From Candidatus Methylacidiphilales bacterium (GTDB lineage Bacteria > Pseudomonadota > Gammaproteobacteria > JASGCS01): a stretch of DNA of 64,000 nt. Numbering within the stretch: the stretch's first letter is position 1; every line of letters begins with the position of its first letter. Positions 25,627-34,411 of this stretch are shown here, piece after piece. The notes under the pieces are model-generated. The model did not search any database, was not told where the DNA came from, and saw only the letters and a list, made by a program, of their open reading frames with translations. A program made the translations under genes and the position numbers. The DNA is taken from contig JASGCS010000003.1 of assembly GCA_030054035.1 (NCBI GenBank), forward strand, positions 42,047-106,046, given 5' to 3'.

Positions 25627-26495
25627 ATAATCGGCAAATTAATGATATTCAAAGTTTTTTAGAATTAATTAGATTTACAAATCCAGTTGGCTGGTTATTG
25701 CTAGTTATACCTGCGTTATGGATGCTTATAATCATAGGTGAAGGCACACCTAATCTTATTGTTTCCATTATATTTTGCATAGGTGCGTTTACGATGCGTA
25801 GTGCAGGTTGTGTAATCAACGATATTTGGGATAGGAATATTGACTTACATATAGAGAGAACGAAACATAGGCCCCTTGCAAATAAGCAAGCAACGGTAGG
25901 TTTTGCGGTAGCAATATTCCTTTGTTTTTTAATGGCCTCAATGATAATAGCTTTCTCTTTGCCAGTGCAGATATGGTACATCGTACCTTTTGCACTTCTT
26001 GGCACCATGCTTTATCCATTAGTTAAACGAGTCAGTAATTATCCACAACTTGTGTTAGGTGTAACTTTTTCTCTGGTCGTGCCCTGCGCTTCTTTAGCAA
26101 CACAGAGATACATTGATTCATCTTGCATTATGCTATCAATAATAACTATACTATGGGTAATACTTTATGACACCCAATATGCGATAGCAGACCTTAAAGA
26201 AGATTGTAAAGTAAATGTAAAATCACTTGCGGTATTATTACGAAGTGTGATTGTCCCCGCTATAGTCATACTCGATTTATTATTTATACTTGGATGGCTT
26301 CTCTATGGTTATTTTGTATTACTTTTGCCAGGAGTGTACCTTGTGTTGCTTATCATTACCATAGTGATATTCTTTTTCTACCAATTACTGTTGGTATCAA
26401 CACAATATCCGGTACTTGCAATTAAGGCATTTAAGTCGCATGTGCTACTTGGCATCTCAATAGCGATAATTCTCATGTTAGCCATGGGCAAATGA
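25623..26495 (+). CDS. ubiA: 4-hydroxybenzoate polyprenyltransferase
   Basis: A membrane prenyltransferase that attaches the isoprenoid tail to 4-hydroxybenzoate in ubiquinone synthesis. The first Asp-rich motif is NDIWDRNID (about 61-69); the second is in YAIADLKEDCKVNVKSLAVL (about 179). Some eight to nine hydrophobic helices are spread through the 290 residues. The 3' end overlaps the convergent comF gene by 18 bp. No chorismate lyase gene (ubiC) is adjacent. Confidence 0.93.
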   Translation: MNNRQINDIQSFLELIRFTNPVGWLLLVIPALWMLIIIGEGTPNLIVSIIFCIGAFTMRSAGCVINDIWDRNIDLHIERTKHRPLANKQATVGFAVAIFLCFLMASMIIAFSLPVQIWYIVPFALLGTMLYPLVKRVSNYPQLVLGVTFSLVVPCASLATQRYIDSSCIMLSIITILWVILYDTQYAIADLKEDCKVNVKSLAVLLRSVIVPAIVILDLLFILGWLLYGYFVLLLPGVYLVLLIITIVIFFFYQLLLVSTQYPVLAIKAFKSHVLLGISIAIILMLAMGK

Positions 26496-27164
26496 CCATA
26501 CATATACATCTTTTGCTCCCTGCAGCTTCAGAATTCTACCTAATGTCTGAGTAGTACTTCCAGTGGTTATTACATCATCGACAATAGCTATAGTAGAATT
26601 TGGTGGTAGTGGTTTACAGGTGAAAGCGCATTGCAAGTTAACCAATCTCTGTTCCCGGTTAAGTAATCGCTGTTTCTTTGTTCTCCGTATTTTTTGTAGT
26701 ATATTTGGTTGATAGATATTTTTCTGTTTCGGGAAAAAATCAGAAATCGCTGATGCTAGAAGTGCACTTTGATTATGTCCTCTTAAAATAAAATCTATAG
26801 GATGGAGTGGTACCGAAGTGATAATATCTGGTGTTGGGCATGAACGAGTGATATGGTAAATCATTAATTCTGCCATAGTTTTAGCAATCCCATGTTGTTT
26901 TGTGAATTTTAGTTTGTTTACTAAGAGTTTGGCTACGGCTCGGTATTTAAAAATTGAAATAGCTAGAGTAATACTATTATTTTGTAGACATACATCGCAA
27001 TAAGTAAGATTAGTAGTCGCACCACAGCCAACGCACCCAAAGTCTCTAATTTCAAGATATGTCAAACAGCGTTGACAGATAGTTGAGTCTAAACACTCTT
27101 CAAAGTCACAGATTAAACATACGGTAGGGATACTAGAAAAGATTTTGCTCAGCAAAGGATACAA
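26478..27164 (-). CDS. comF: ComF-family phosphoribosyltransferase-like protein
   Basis: The 228-residue protein has an N-terminal zinc-finger-like set of cysteines (CLICDFEEC, CQRC, CVGCG, CDVC; 16-50) and a C-terminal phosphoribosyltransferase-type domain with VDDVITTGSTTQTL. ComF family members are needed for DNA uptake or processing in competent bacteria. With dprA and radC nearby it points to natural transformation. The start is a TTG at 27164 inside the end of radC (32-bp overlap); the first few residues are uncertain. Confidence 0.85.
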   Translation of the reverse strand: MYPLLSKIFSSIPTVCLICDFEECLDSTICQRCLTYLEIRDFGCVGCGATTNLTYCDVCLQNNSITLAISIFKYRAVAKLLVNKLKFTKQHGIAKTMAELMIYHITRSCPTPDIITSVPLHPIDFILRGHNQSALLASAISDFFPKQKNIYQPNILQKIRRTKKQRLLNREQRLVNLQCAFTCKPLPPNSTIAIVDDVITTGSTTQTLGRILKLQGAKDVYVWSFAHG

Positions 27165-27810
27165 CTTTATTTCCTCCTATTAACATATGATCCAGTAAAG
27201 TAATTTCTACAAGTTTTAAGGCTTCATGAATTTGTTTTGTGATAGTAATATCTGCTTTACTTGGCTCAACTTCTCCAGATGGATGATTATGTGCGATTAT
27301 TACTGCCGAACTACCAAGTTCCAATGCGCGTTTTACGATTTCTCTTGGATGTACAAATGTTCCATGCACCGTTCCTTTAGCATGCTGTTCAAATTCCAAT
27401 AGTTGATACTGGCTGTTTAGATATAGACAAACAAAAACTTCAACTTTATAAAATCTAAGTTTACTACTCAGCAATCTCCTGGTTTTTTCAGAAGAACTAA
27501 GGGCTTCTCGTTCTGTCAACTCTTGGCATAACGCGCGTTCTAAAAGCTCTCTCACTGCTCTAAATGAAAAGTAAATTGAATTATCTAGACCAGTATTTTT
27601 TTGAAATTCAGCTGAATTTGTAGAAAAAAAATAAGAAAGATCATTTTGTGTTTTTGAAAGTAATTTTTTAGCTAATCGTTGTCTGACAAAAAATGTTTTT
27701 CTTGGATATAATGCAAACCCAAGTAAATCTACGGTAGTCATCATTTCACACCCCACTTCTTTTACTTGTGATTCAATTTCTTTGCTACTTATATAGTATC
27801 TAGTATTCAT
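27133..27810 (-). CDS. radC: RadC-family JAB/MPN-domain protein
   Basis: The 225 residues hold an N-terminal helical region and a C-terminal RadC domain with the metal motif HNHPSGEVEPSKAD and the preceding GTVHGTFVHPREIVKRAL. RadC proteins are widespread; the biological role is unsettled despite the old DNA-repair name. A good ribosome site (AAGGAG) lies 7 bp before the ATG. The gene is divergent from coaBC across 91 bp. Confidence 0.9.
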   Translation of the reverse strand: MNTRYYISSKEIESQVKEVGCEMMTTVDLLGFALYPRKTFFVRQRLAKKLLSKTQNDLSYFFSTNSAEFQKNTGLDNSIYFSFRAVRELLERALCQELTEREALSSSEKTRRLLSSKLRFYKVEVFVCLYLNSQYQLLEFEQHAKGTVHGTFVHPREIVKRALELGSSAVIIAHNHPSGEVEPSKADITITKQIHEALKLVEITLLDHMLIGGNKVVSFAEQNLF

Positions 27811-27885
27811 AATTTTCTCCTTTTAGAATATTGTATTGTTTTGATGCAATTATTCCATGAGTAAAATACTTAAATATTAGTGTAG

Positions 27886-27894
27886 TGGTAGAAT
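27886..27894 (+). promoter_or_regulatory. Candidate extended -10 promoter very close to the coaBC start
   Basis: TGGTAGAAT is an extended -10 type element ending 7 bp before the coaBC ATG at 27902. If used, the transcript would start at or next to the initiation codon and be leaderless. In keeping with that, no Shine-Dalgarno sequence is visible (AATATTTTAT before ATG). No clear -35 box is seen. Confidence 0.3.
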
Positions 27895-27901
27895 ATTTTA
27901 T

Positions 27902-29098
27902 ATGTCAATGCAAGGAAAAAAATTATTGCTCATTGTTACAGGCAGTATTTCAGCATATAAGAGCTGTATTTTAGCTAGAGCGTTAATAGATCATGGCTGT
28001 CAGGTTAAGGTGATTATGAGTGAGTCGGCGACTAAGTTTATTACACCACTTACCTTTGAGAGCATAACCGGTGAAAAAGTAACTATTAGCATATTTGATA
28101 TTGCGATGGATCACATTAAGTATGCAAGATGGGCGGATATAATCTTGGTAGCCCCTGCAACGGCAAATCGAATTGCAAGTATAGCTAATGGTGATGCAAG
28201 CGACCTTATCGGCGCTACCTTACTAGCAACACATGCGCCTTGTTGGTTTGTGCCAGCAATGAATGTTGAGATGTGGAATAACCCATCGCTACAAAGCAAT
28301 GTAAGTAAGATCAACCAGTTGGGCTGGCGTCAACTAGGGCCTGAGTCAGGAGAGCTTGCTTGTGGTGAAGTTGGTATGGGTCGTATGACTGAACCAGATG
28401 CTATTATTTTAGAATTAGAGGATTTTTATAATCAAGTCAATTATAAAAATTCTAGAATTGTAATCACCGCTGGACCTACCTATCAACCGATTGATGAAAT
28501 TAGATTTATTGGCAACAGAAGTAGTGGAAAAATGGGGTATGCACTTGCTAGCGTTGCCCATGATGCAGAAGCTCAAGTTACCTTAATCAGTGGTCCAACA
28601 TCTTTATCACCACCATACGGAGTGGATTTGGTCCAAGTGCAAACCGCAGAAGAGATGTATGAAGCGACCTTTCAATTTGTCTCAAAAGCCAATTATTTTA
28701 TTGGGTGCGCTGCAGTATCTGATTATTCTCCCCAGGTTGTTTTAGATGGAAAATTATCAAAAAATAAATTAGGTAATACTTTTACACTAACGTTAACTCA
28801 AACAAAAGATATTCTTTCAGAAGTTGCGCACATGTATCCAGATTTATTTTCTGTTGGATTTTGTGCACAATGTGAGGATCTTGAAAACCAAGCTTTACGA
28901 AAACTTCGTGAAAAGAAATTAAAAATGATCGTCGCTAATAAGGTAGGTCGAGATGCTCCTGAGCAATGCGGTATTGGCGGTGACTTTAATGAAGTAACTG
29001 TTTTTTGGCAAGGAGGCAGTAGTCATTTTCCAAAGCAATCAAAGAGATCGCTTTCTAGGAAATTACTAGAGCTTGTCTATGAGGTGTCACATGGATAA
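27902..29098 (+). CDS. coaBC: Bifunctional phosphopantothenoylcysteine decarboxylase/synthetase
   Basis: Two steps of coenzyme A synthesis. The N-terminal flavoprotein domain (1-180) has ITGSISAYK-like LLIVTGSISAYKSC, the active-site His region, PAMNVEMW and the ACGEVGMGRMTEP loop. The C-terminal synthetase (about 185-398) has ITAGPTYQPIDEIRFIGNRSSGKMG and ends with the KLRE-KLKMIVANKV pattern. The 398 residues match the usual length. The 3' end overlaps dut by 8 bp. Confidence 0.95.
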   Translation: MSMQGKKLLLIVTGSISAYKSCILARALIDHGCQVKVIMSESATKFITPLTFESITGEKVTISIFDIAMDHIKYARWADIILVAPATANRIASIANGDASDLIGATLLATHAPCWFVPAMNVEMWNNPSLQSNVSKINQLGWRQLGPESGELACGEVGMGRMTEPDAIILELEDFYNQVNYKNSRIVITAGPTYQPIDEIRFIGNRSSGKMGYALASVAHDAEAQVTLISGPTSLSPPYGVDLVQVQTAEEMYEATFQFVSKANYFIGCAAVSDYSPQVVLDGKLSKNKLGNTFTLTLTQTKDILSEVAHMYPDLFSVGFCAQCEDLENQALRKLREKKLKMIVANKVGRDAPEQCGIGGDFNEVTVFWQGGSSHFPKQSKRSLSRKLLELVYEVSHG

Positions 29099-29552
29099 TT
29101 CATTTGTTGAATTACGGCTACTTGGTACAGTGATTACTAGGGATGATATCCCAAAATATGCTACCGTTGGTTCAGCAGGGGTAGATCTGAGAGCCTCCGT
29201 ATCCCAACCAGTCACCATTGACCCGAATACCACTGTATCTATCCCAACTGGAGTTGCGATCCATACAAACAATCCTTCAATAATGTCTTTACTAGCTCCG
29301 CGATCTGGTCTAGCTATCAAACATCGTATTTTATTAGCTAATGGTGTAGGGATTATAGATAGTGATTACCAAAATGAAATTATTGCTGTCTTGTGGAATT
29401 GTGGTGATTCTCCCTATGTTATTGAGCCGAAAGATAGAATCGCTCAGCTTATTTTTGTACAAATAACGCAATTACAATTTAAAGTTGTAGATCAATTTAA
29501 AGAAGAATCAGTAAGAGGTCTGGGAGGGTTTGGTCATACTGGAAAAAAATAA
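29091..29552 (+). CDS. dut: dUTP diphosphatase
   Basis: Hydrolyses dUTP to dUMP, keeping uracil out of DNA. All five trimeric dUTPase motifs are visible: AGVDLRA, PRSGLA, GIIDSDYQNE, RIAQLIF and RGLGGFGHTG. ATG 29091 gives the normal 153-residue N-terminus, and earlier in-frame starts lie inside coaBC. The coaBC-dut-algC order is common in gamma- and beta-proteobacteria. Confidence 0.95.
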   Translation: MDNSFVELRLLGTVITRDDIPKYATVGSAGVDLRASVSQPVTIDPNTTVSIPTGVAIHTNNPSIMSLLAPRSGLAIKHRILLANGVGIIDSDYQNEIIAVLWNCGDSPYVIEPKDRIAQLIFVQITQLQFKVVDQFKEESVRGLGGFGHTGKK

Positions 29553-30936
29553 TAAGTTACTCCGTTCTATTTTTAGAGCTTATGATATACGCGGTGTAGT
29601 AGACGAGCTATTGACTGAAGAATTGTGTTATAAAATCGGTTTGGTCTTTGCGAGCCAATGCGCAATTAAAAAAATTGTGGTTGGGTTTGACGGTAGATTG
29701 TCTTCTCCACGATTATCTGATGCATTAATTACTGGTTTACAGAAAGGTGGAATGAAGGTATTTTCTATTGGATTAGTGCCGACGCCTATACTGTATTTTG
29801 CAATCTATTATTTGGGAGTTGCAAATGGAATTATGATTACGGGTAGCCATAACCCGGTGCAATATAATGGTTTAAAAATAGTTCAGGATTATAAATCGTA
29901 TTTTCAAGAAAGTATTATCAGTTTGTACCATGCCATTGTCAATGGTGATAGTAGCGTTAATCAGTCAACTTTGAAAAGCGCACAAAAATCGGATATAGTT
30001 TCTATTGATGCTTGTGCTCCATATGTAGCTCGCATCGTGGCCGATATTGGCACACTGCGCTCTATACCAGTAGTGTTAGATCCTGCGCATGGAGCTACAG
30101 CCTCTATTGCAAGCTCATTATTTACTTCTTTGGGATGTGATGTCCATGCATTGTATGATACTGTTGATGGTACATTTCCTGCCCACCATCCAGATCCAAG
30201 TAAACCAGAAAACCTTAAGGATCTTATTCATGAAGTGGTGTCAAGAAAAGCATTAGTCGGCATTGCGTTTGACGGAGATGGAGATAGACTTGGAGTTGTT
30301 GATGAGCTAGGAAGAATTATTATGCTTGACGATATACTTGCGTTATACTGCACTGAAGTGTTGGGCCAACACCCCGGCGCTTCGATTGTCTTTGATGTCA
30401 AGTGTAGCCCCTCCTTAGAGCGACATATCAAACAACTGACTGGAATTCCAGTAATGTCCAAGACTGGGCATTCTTACATAAAAACTGAAATTCTTAAACA
30501 ACATGCACTACTCGGTGGTGAGATGAGCGGGCATGTATTTTTTAATGATAGTTGGTATGGTTTTGACGACGGGCTGTACTCAGCAGCACGATTATTGAAA
30601 ATATTATCAAAAGAAAATAATTCACATGTATTACTCTCAATACCCGAGCGAGCATGTACTCATGAGATACTCGTTACCATGCCCGAAGGTGATGAAATTA
30701 TATTTATGGAGAAATTTATGCAATTAGCAGACCAGTTTCAACCTGCTCAAGTAAATATGCTTGATGGTATTAGAGTGGAGTATCAACATTGTTGGGGCTT
30801 AGTCCGTGCCTCTCATACCACACCTAGTATAGTTATGAGATTTGAAGGTGATACAGTTGATAATTTGCGTTGGGTGCAAGAAAAATTTAAATCCGTACTG
30901 TTGCAGGTAAATCCAATTATTGAACTCCCTTTTTAA
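29530..30936 (+). CDS. algC: Phosphomannomutase/phosphoglucomutase
   Basis: Interconverts hexose 1- and 6-phosphates for LPS and exopolysaccharide precursors. The catalytic serine loop is IMITGSHNPVQYNGLK (about 107), the Mg site FDGDGDRLGVVDE (about 246), the sugar loop GGEMSGHVFFND (about 330), and the phosphate site ASHTTPSIVMRFEGD near the end. The 468-residue frame starts with a TTG at 29530 inside dut. No ATG precedes the conserved FRAYDIRG, so the start is a TTG or similar. Confidence 0.92.
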   Translation: MVILEKNNKLLRSIFRAYDIRGVVDELLTEELCYKIGLVFASQCAIKKIVVGFDGRLSSPRLSDALITGLQKGGMKVFSIGLVPTPILYFAIYYLGVANGIMITGSHNPVQYNGLKIVQDYKSYFQESIISLYHAIVNGDSSVNQSTLKSAQKSDIVSIDACAPYVARIVADIGTLRSIPVVLDPAHGATASIASSLFTSLGCDVHALYDTVDGTFPAHHPDPSKPENLKDLIHEVVSRKALVGIAFDGDGDRLGVVDELGRIIMLDDILALYCTEVLGQHPGASIVFDVKCSPSLERHIKQLTGIPVMSKTGHSYIKTEILKQHALLGGEMSGHVFFNDSWYGFDDGLYSAARLLKILSKENNSHVLLSIPERACTHEILVTMPEGDEIIFMEKFMQLADQFQPAQVNMLDGIRVEYQHCWGLVRASHTTPSIVMRFEGDTVDNLRWVQEKFKSVLLQVNPIIELPF

Positions 30937-30938
30937 TC

Positions 30939-31706
30939 ATGAGCAAGATAGAGGTGGTGAAAATTGGAGGTAATGCTATTAATGAAGACTCTTACGAAGA
31001 AGTCATTGGAGCTTTAGCACATTACAGTGAAAATCGTTCACTGGTGATTGTACATGGAGCAGGTCCCACTATCCAAAGTAAATTTATTGCTGCAGGCTTT
31101 AAAAATACTTTTATAGATGGATTGCGGTACACACCTAAAGGCTCAGAATCAATCATTGTTGAGGCTCTTTTACAGCAAAATCATGCATTGGTGATGTCTT
31201 TGAATAAATGGTTTGTCCGGCATGGAAAACCACCTAGAGCGGTAGGAGTAAATGCCGCAGATTCATTTTGTATTAAAGCAGAAATTATAGATCAAAATCG
31301 TTATGGTATGGTTGGGACGGTAACATATATTGATAACAAATTAATTAGGCAATTAACTACTTCACAATTACTTCCGGTTATTGCACCATATGGCATAGAT
31401 AGTGTATCTGATATAGTTAACATTAATGCAGATTCTTGCGCGGGAGCGATGGCAAAATCGTTACTCGCGAGCAAATTTTATTTAATTACCAATGTTGTAG
31501 GAGTGAAAGATGGGAATGGGAATATTTTAGATTCATTGACCGTACAAGACGCGCTTTCTCTCATTGAGAGTGGAGTGATACATAGTGGCATGGTACCTAA
31601 AATTAATTGTGCAATTGACGCGCTTGACTCTAATTCAGAGGAGAAAAGAATTGTAAAAATATGCGATTCAATAACCGCTAAAGGTACTGATATTATTGCT
31701 TCTTGA
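30939..31706 (+). CDS. argB: Acetylglutamate kinase (short form)
   Basis: An amino-acid kinase family protein phosphorylating N-acetylglutamate in arginine synthesis. Seen are VVKIGGNAI, VHGAGPTIQ, DGLRYTP, GVNAADS, INADSCAGAMAKSL, VVGVKDGNGN and SGMVPKINCA. At 255 residues it lacks the N-terminal extension of about 30-40 residues that forms the arginine-sensing hexamer helix in many proteobacteria, so it may not be feedback-inhibited. That is inference from length. It is 2 bp after algC. Another amino-acid kinase of this family cannot be fully excluded. Confidence 0.82.
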   Translation: MSKIEVVKIGGNAINEDSYEEVIGALAHYSENRSLVIVHGAGPTIQSKFIAAGFKNTFIDGLRYTPKGSESIIVEALLQQNHALVMSLNKWFVRHGKPPRAVGVNAADSFCIKAEIIDQNRYGMVGTVTYIDNKLIRQLTTSQLLPVIAPYGIDSVSDIVNINADSCAGAMAKSLLASKFYLITNVVGVKDGNGNILDSLTVQDALSLIESGVIHSGMVPKINCAIDALDSNSEEKRIVKICDSITAKGTDIIAS

Positions 31707-32301
31707 GCTGTTTAAATCTAATCAAATCTTCTTCAAACCTTTTTTCAATGTTTTTATACTCAAGTTTCATTGAGTCAATTTTTTCAGTTCTATATTTAAT
31801 ATCTTTTTTTATAGTATTGTAATCATTGGTGAGTTCAAGAGGTATTGGTTTGTTTTTAGAATTGTAGTCAGCGATTTGAGCTTCATATTTTTCAATTACC
31901 AGCTTATTTGAATCAATATTTTTTTCTAAAATAGAAATTGATTGATTGATGATATTGAGTTGGTTTGTTTTTCTTTCGGTGATGTCATGTTCAGTTGTGT
32001 ATAAACTTAGTATTTGCTGGTCCCTTCTTTTTTGTATATTAGCAGTTCGTTGTTGGTCAACTTGTTTGAGTTTATTTTGATTGTCGAGCTCAAGTTCTCG
32101 AGCTGATTTAACTCTCTCAATCTTATCTATAACCTTTCCATCTTGGTTGATGATGTCGTAACCACCTACTGCCACTGAGCTCGGAATTGTGTCGCTGATA
32201 TGCACTTTGCCTTCTTTATCTGTCCATTTGTAAAGATTTCCGGATTTTGCTACACATGCAAAGAGTAAGAAAAAAATAAATACGAGATTGTAGCTTTTCA
32301 C
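31693..32301 (-). CDS. Exported DUF4124-like coiled-coil protein
   Basis: A 202-residue protein with an N-terminal signal (hydrophobic 5-18; LFAC could be a weak lipobox). The domain KWTDKEGKVHISDTIP (about 25-40) is the DUF4124 pattern, and long charged heptad-like helices follow to the end. The function is unknown; family members are small envelope proteins. Its 3' end overlaps argB by 14 bp in the convergent direction, and it is 20 bp downstream of pyrE. Confidence 0.75.
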   Translation of the reverse strand: MKSYNLVFIFFLLFACVAKSGNLYKWTDKEGKVHISDTIPSSVAVGGYDIINQDGKVIDKIERVKSARELELDNQNKLKQVDQQRTANIQKRRDQQILSLYTTEHDITERKTNQLNIINQSISILEKNIDSNKLVIEKYEAQIADYNSKNKPIPLELTNDYNTIKKDIKYRTEKIDSMKLEYKNIEKRFEEDLIRFKQLKKQ

Positions 32302-32321
32302 AACTATATTTTAACAGTTTT

Positions 32322-32936
32322 TTATCTACGATACAATGCTAAATGAGCTTCTAGTGTTTTTGCCTGCTCTAAATACGATAAATTAGAGCTATTCTGTAGA
32401 GTTTTTAACAGTTGATTGGCATCTGTAATGGAGTAGATAGGAATTGAGTGTGTTTCACTGATTTCTAATCGTTCCATTCGGTCAAAAGCGATAATTATTC
32501 CAACTATATTTATTTCAGATTTTTTAATAAGTGTTTGAATATGCTCTTGCAAAGTAGTGCCTGCAGTAACAACATCGTCAATAATTAATAAATTTCCCGC
32601 TAATGGTGCCCCAACAAATTTACCACCTTCACCATGATTCTTAATTTCTTTTCGATCGTAGCAAAAAGAATAGTTTTTTGAATACCGTTCCGCGAAGTGT
32701 AATGCTAATCCGCTCGCTAGTGAAATACCTTTATAAGCAGGCCCAAAGAATATATCAAATGACAAATTCTCTCTCAGAATAAGCTTTGCGTATTCATCAA
32801 TAAGTCTTGATAAAGTCTTACCTTGATAAAATGCACCACTATTAAAAAAATATGGGCTAGTTCTGCCAGACTTAAGGGTAAATGTTCCAAATTTAATTAT
32901 ATCTTGGGAGAGGCAGTATGATATAAAATTATCCAT
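32322..32936 (-). CDS. pyrE: Orotate phosphoribosyltransferase
   Basis: Makes orotidine monophosphate from orotate and PRPP. The 204 residues include FGTFTLKSGRTSPYFFNSG, GPAYKGISLASGLA, the FCYDRKEIKNHGEGG loop with catalytic Lys, and the PRPP motif LLIIDDVVTAGTTLQ. It is divergent from the transporter at 32961 with only 24 bp between start codons. Confidence 0.95.
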   Translation of the reverse strand: MDNFISYCLSQDIIKFGTFTLKSGRTSPYFFNSGAFYQGKTLSRLIDEYAKLILRENLSFDIFFGPAYKGISLASGLALHFAERYSKNYSFCYDRKEIKNHGEGGKFVGAPLAGNLLIIDDVVTAGTTLQEHIQTLIKKSEINIVGIIIAFDRMERLEISETHSIPIYSITDANQLLKTLQNSSNLSYLEQAKTLEAHLALYRR

Positions 32937-32960
32937 TTCGGTTATATTATAAATCTAAAT

Positions 32961-34211
32961 ATGCTCAATCAAAAATTATCTTACCGTCTTCATATGAGCT
33001 TTCTCGGATTTTCATGTGGTTTACCTTATGGGTTAGTCTTTTCCACTACCGTGATTTGGTTGAAAGAGTTAGGTGTATCGATGACCAACATTGGTCTTAT
33101 TAGTGGGATTACTTTGATTTATGCAATTAAATTTACTTATTCTCCTCTATGTGATTGGTCGCCAGTTAAAACTAGCCATACTCAATTAAGAAAATATTGG
33201 ATAATATTTTGTCAGGTCTTGATTGGCTTGCTGCTACATAGTATTTCTGTTAACTCAATTGGCGAAACATTTTCTATTGTAAATATTGTAGTGTTACTAT
33301 TACTGCTAGGTTTTGTGTCTACTCTGCAGGATATGTCAGTTGATGCCTGGAGAATTGAATGCCCTGAATATTGTGATCAAGGCGTCATGATTACCTTATA
33401 CCAAGTTGGGTATCGCTTTGGTCTGTTACTTTCATCTTCTGTTTCACTTATTTTGGTGTCTTGGTACTCATGGGATGTGTTATTTGATCTTATCGGAATT
33501 ATTATTTTGTTCCTTGCATTGATTGCTTTGTATTTGCCGTATGAAAAGAATGCACAAGTCATATACAGGACTATGCAACCCATTAATGCCTGTAAGCAAT
33601 TATATTTAAATCTAATTCAAATTGCAGAACGTAAGTGGAGAGTTGTCATATTTATCATACTTTTGATTATGTTTTATAGAATTTCTGATTTATTAATTGC
33701 TGTAATGGCAAGACCTTTTTTTATGGATCTTGGGTATAGCAAAATTCAAATTGGCAGTGCAAGTGCAGTGGCGTTATATATTATTTTAATTGGAAATGGA
33801 ATAGGGGCGTTGATTATCAAATACTGTGGTTTATATACCAGTATGTGGATAGGTGGTTTATTAGCTGCATTAAGTAATGCTGTGTATCTAATGCTCTACG
33901 TAACACCGGTAAATAGCTACGTGTTATTTTTTGCAATGTCAATAGAAAACTTTTGCACTGGAATCGCAAGCACTTCTTTGATTGCATTCATGTCTTTATT
34001 AGTTCAGAAGGAATCAACCGCAACTCATTATGCCGTTGTCAGCTCATTTTCAGTATTGATTGGTAAGATTATCGCTACCCAAACTGGGTGGGTTGTTGAA
34101 CTGTACGGCTATAAAACTCTATTTATTGGCTCAATGGTCTCAATTGTACCAGTACTGTTGTTCTTAAAAAAGATAAAGCAAATTACTATTCTTCGTCTTC
34201 CAAAAAACTAA
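32961..34211 (+). CDS. ampG: Major facilitator transporter, AmpG-like
   Basis: A 416-residue membrane protein with about 12 hydrophobic segments. The opening FLGFSCGLPYGLVFSTTVIWL, then FTYSPLCDW and STLQDMSVDAWRIE, matches the AmpG muropeptide/acetyl-CoA-type permease group. AmpG imports anhydro-muropeptides for peptidoglycan recycling. Substrate here is inferred from family only. Its 3' end overlaps a small minus-strand ORF by 26 bp. Confidence 0.78.
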   Translation: MLNQKLSYRLHMSFLGFSCGLPYGLVFSTTVIWLKELGVSMTNIGLISGITLIYAIKFTYSPLCDWSPVKTSHTQLRKYWIIFCQVLIGLLLHSISVNSIGETFSIVNIVVLLLLLGFVSTLQDMSVDAWRIECPEYCDQGVMITLYQVGYRFGLLLSSSVSLILVSWYSWDVLFDLIGIIILFLALIALYLPYEKNAQVIYRTMQPINACKQLYLNLIQIAERKWRVVIFIILLIMFYRISDLLIAVMARPFFMDLGYSKIQIGSASAVALYIILIGNGIGALIIKYCGLYTSMWIGGLLAALSNAVYLMLYVTPVNSYVLFFAMSIENFCTGIASTSLIAFMSLLVQKESTATHYAVVSSFSVLIGKIIATQTGWVVELYGYKTLFIGSMVSIVPVLLFLKKIKQITILRLPKN

Positions 34212-34377
34212 TAGATTTTTTTAATTGTTGATTTAGTTTAATATCGTCAATTTTTGACATCAGACTAGTGTTATGATCTGGCGAGTATTTTGAAGCTTTT
34301 GATGTAGTGTCTGTAGTCGTGTCATCACTTTGCTCTATAAAGTCATCAAAGGGATTGAAATTATTTGAATTGTTCAT
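34186..34377 (-). CDS. Small acidic protein of unknown function
   Basis: A 63-residue, Asp/Ser/Asn-rich ORF. The N-terminal 35 residues are low-complexity (FNPFDDFIEQSDDTTTDT) and the C-terminus is a helix ending FLEDEE. An AGAGGA sequence lies about 13 bp before the ATG, at longish spacing. It lies 34 bp downstream of cysQ on the same strand and overlaps the ampG 3' end. I do not recognise it; coding status is tentative. Confidence 0.4.
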   Translation of the reverse strand: MNNSNNFNPFDDFIEQSDDTTTDTTSKASKYSPDHNTSLMSKIDDIKLNQQLKKSISFLEDEE

Positions 34378-34411
34378 TTTTTTTATATATCCTCTGTTAC
34401 AGTATACATTA

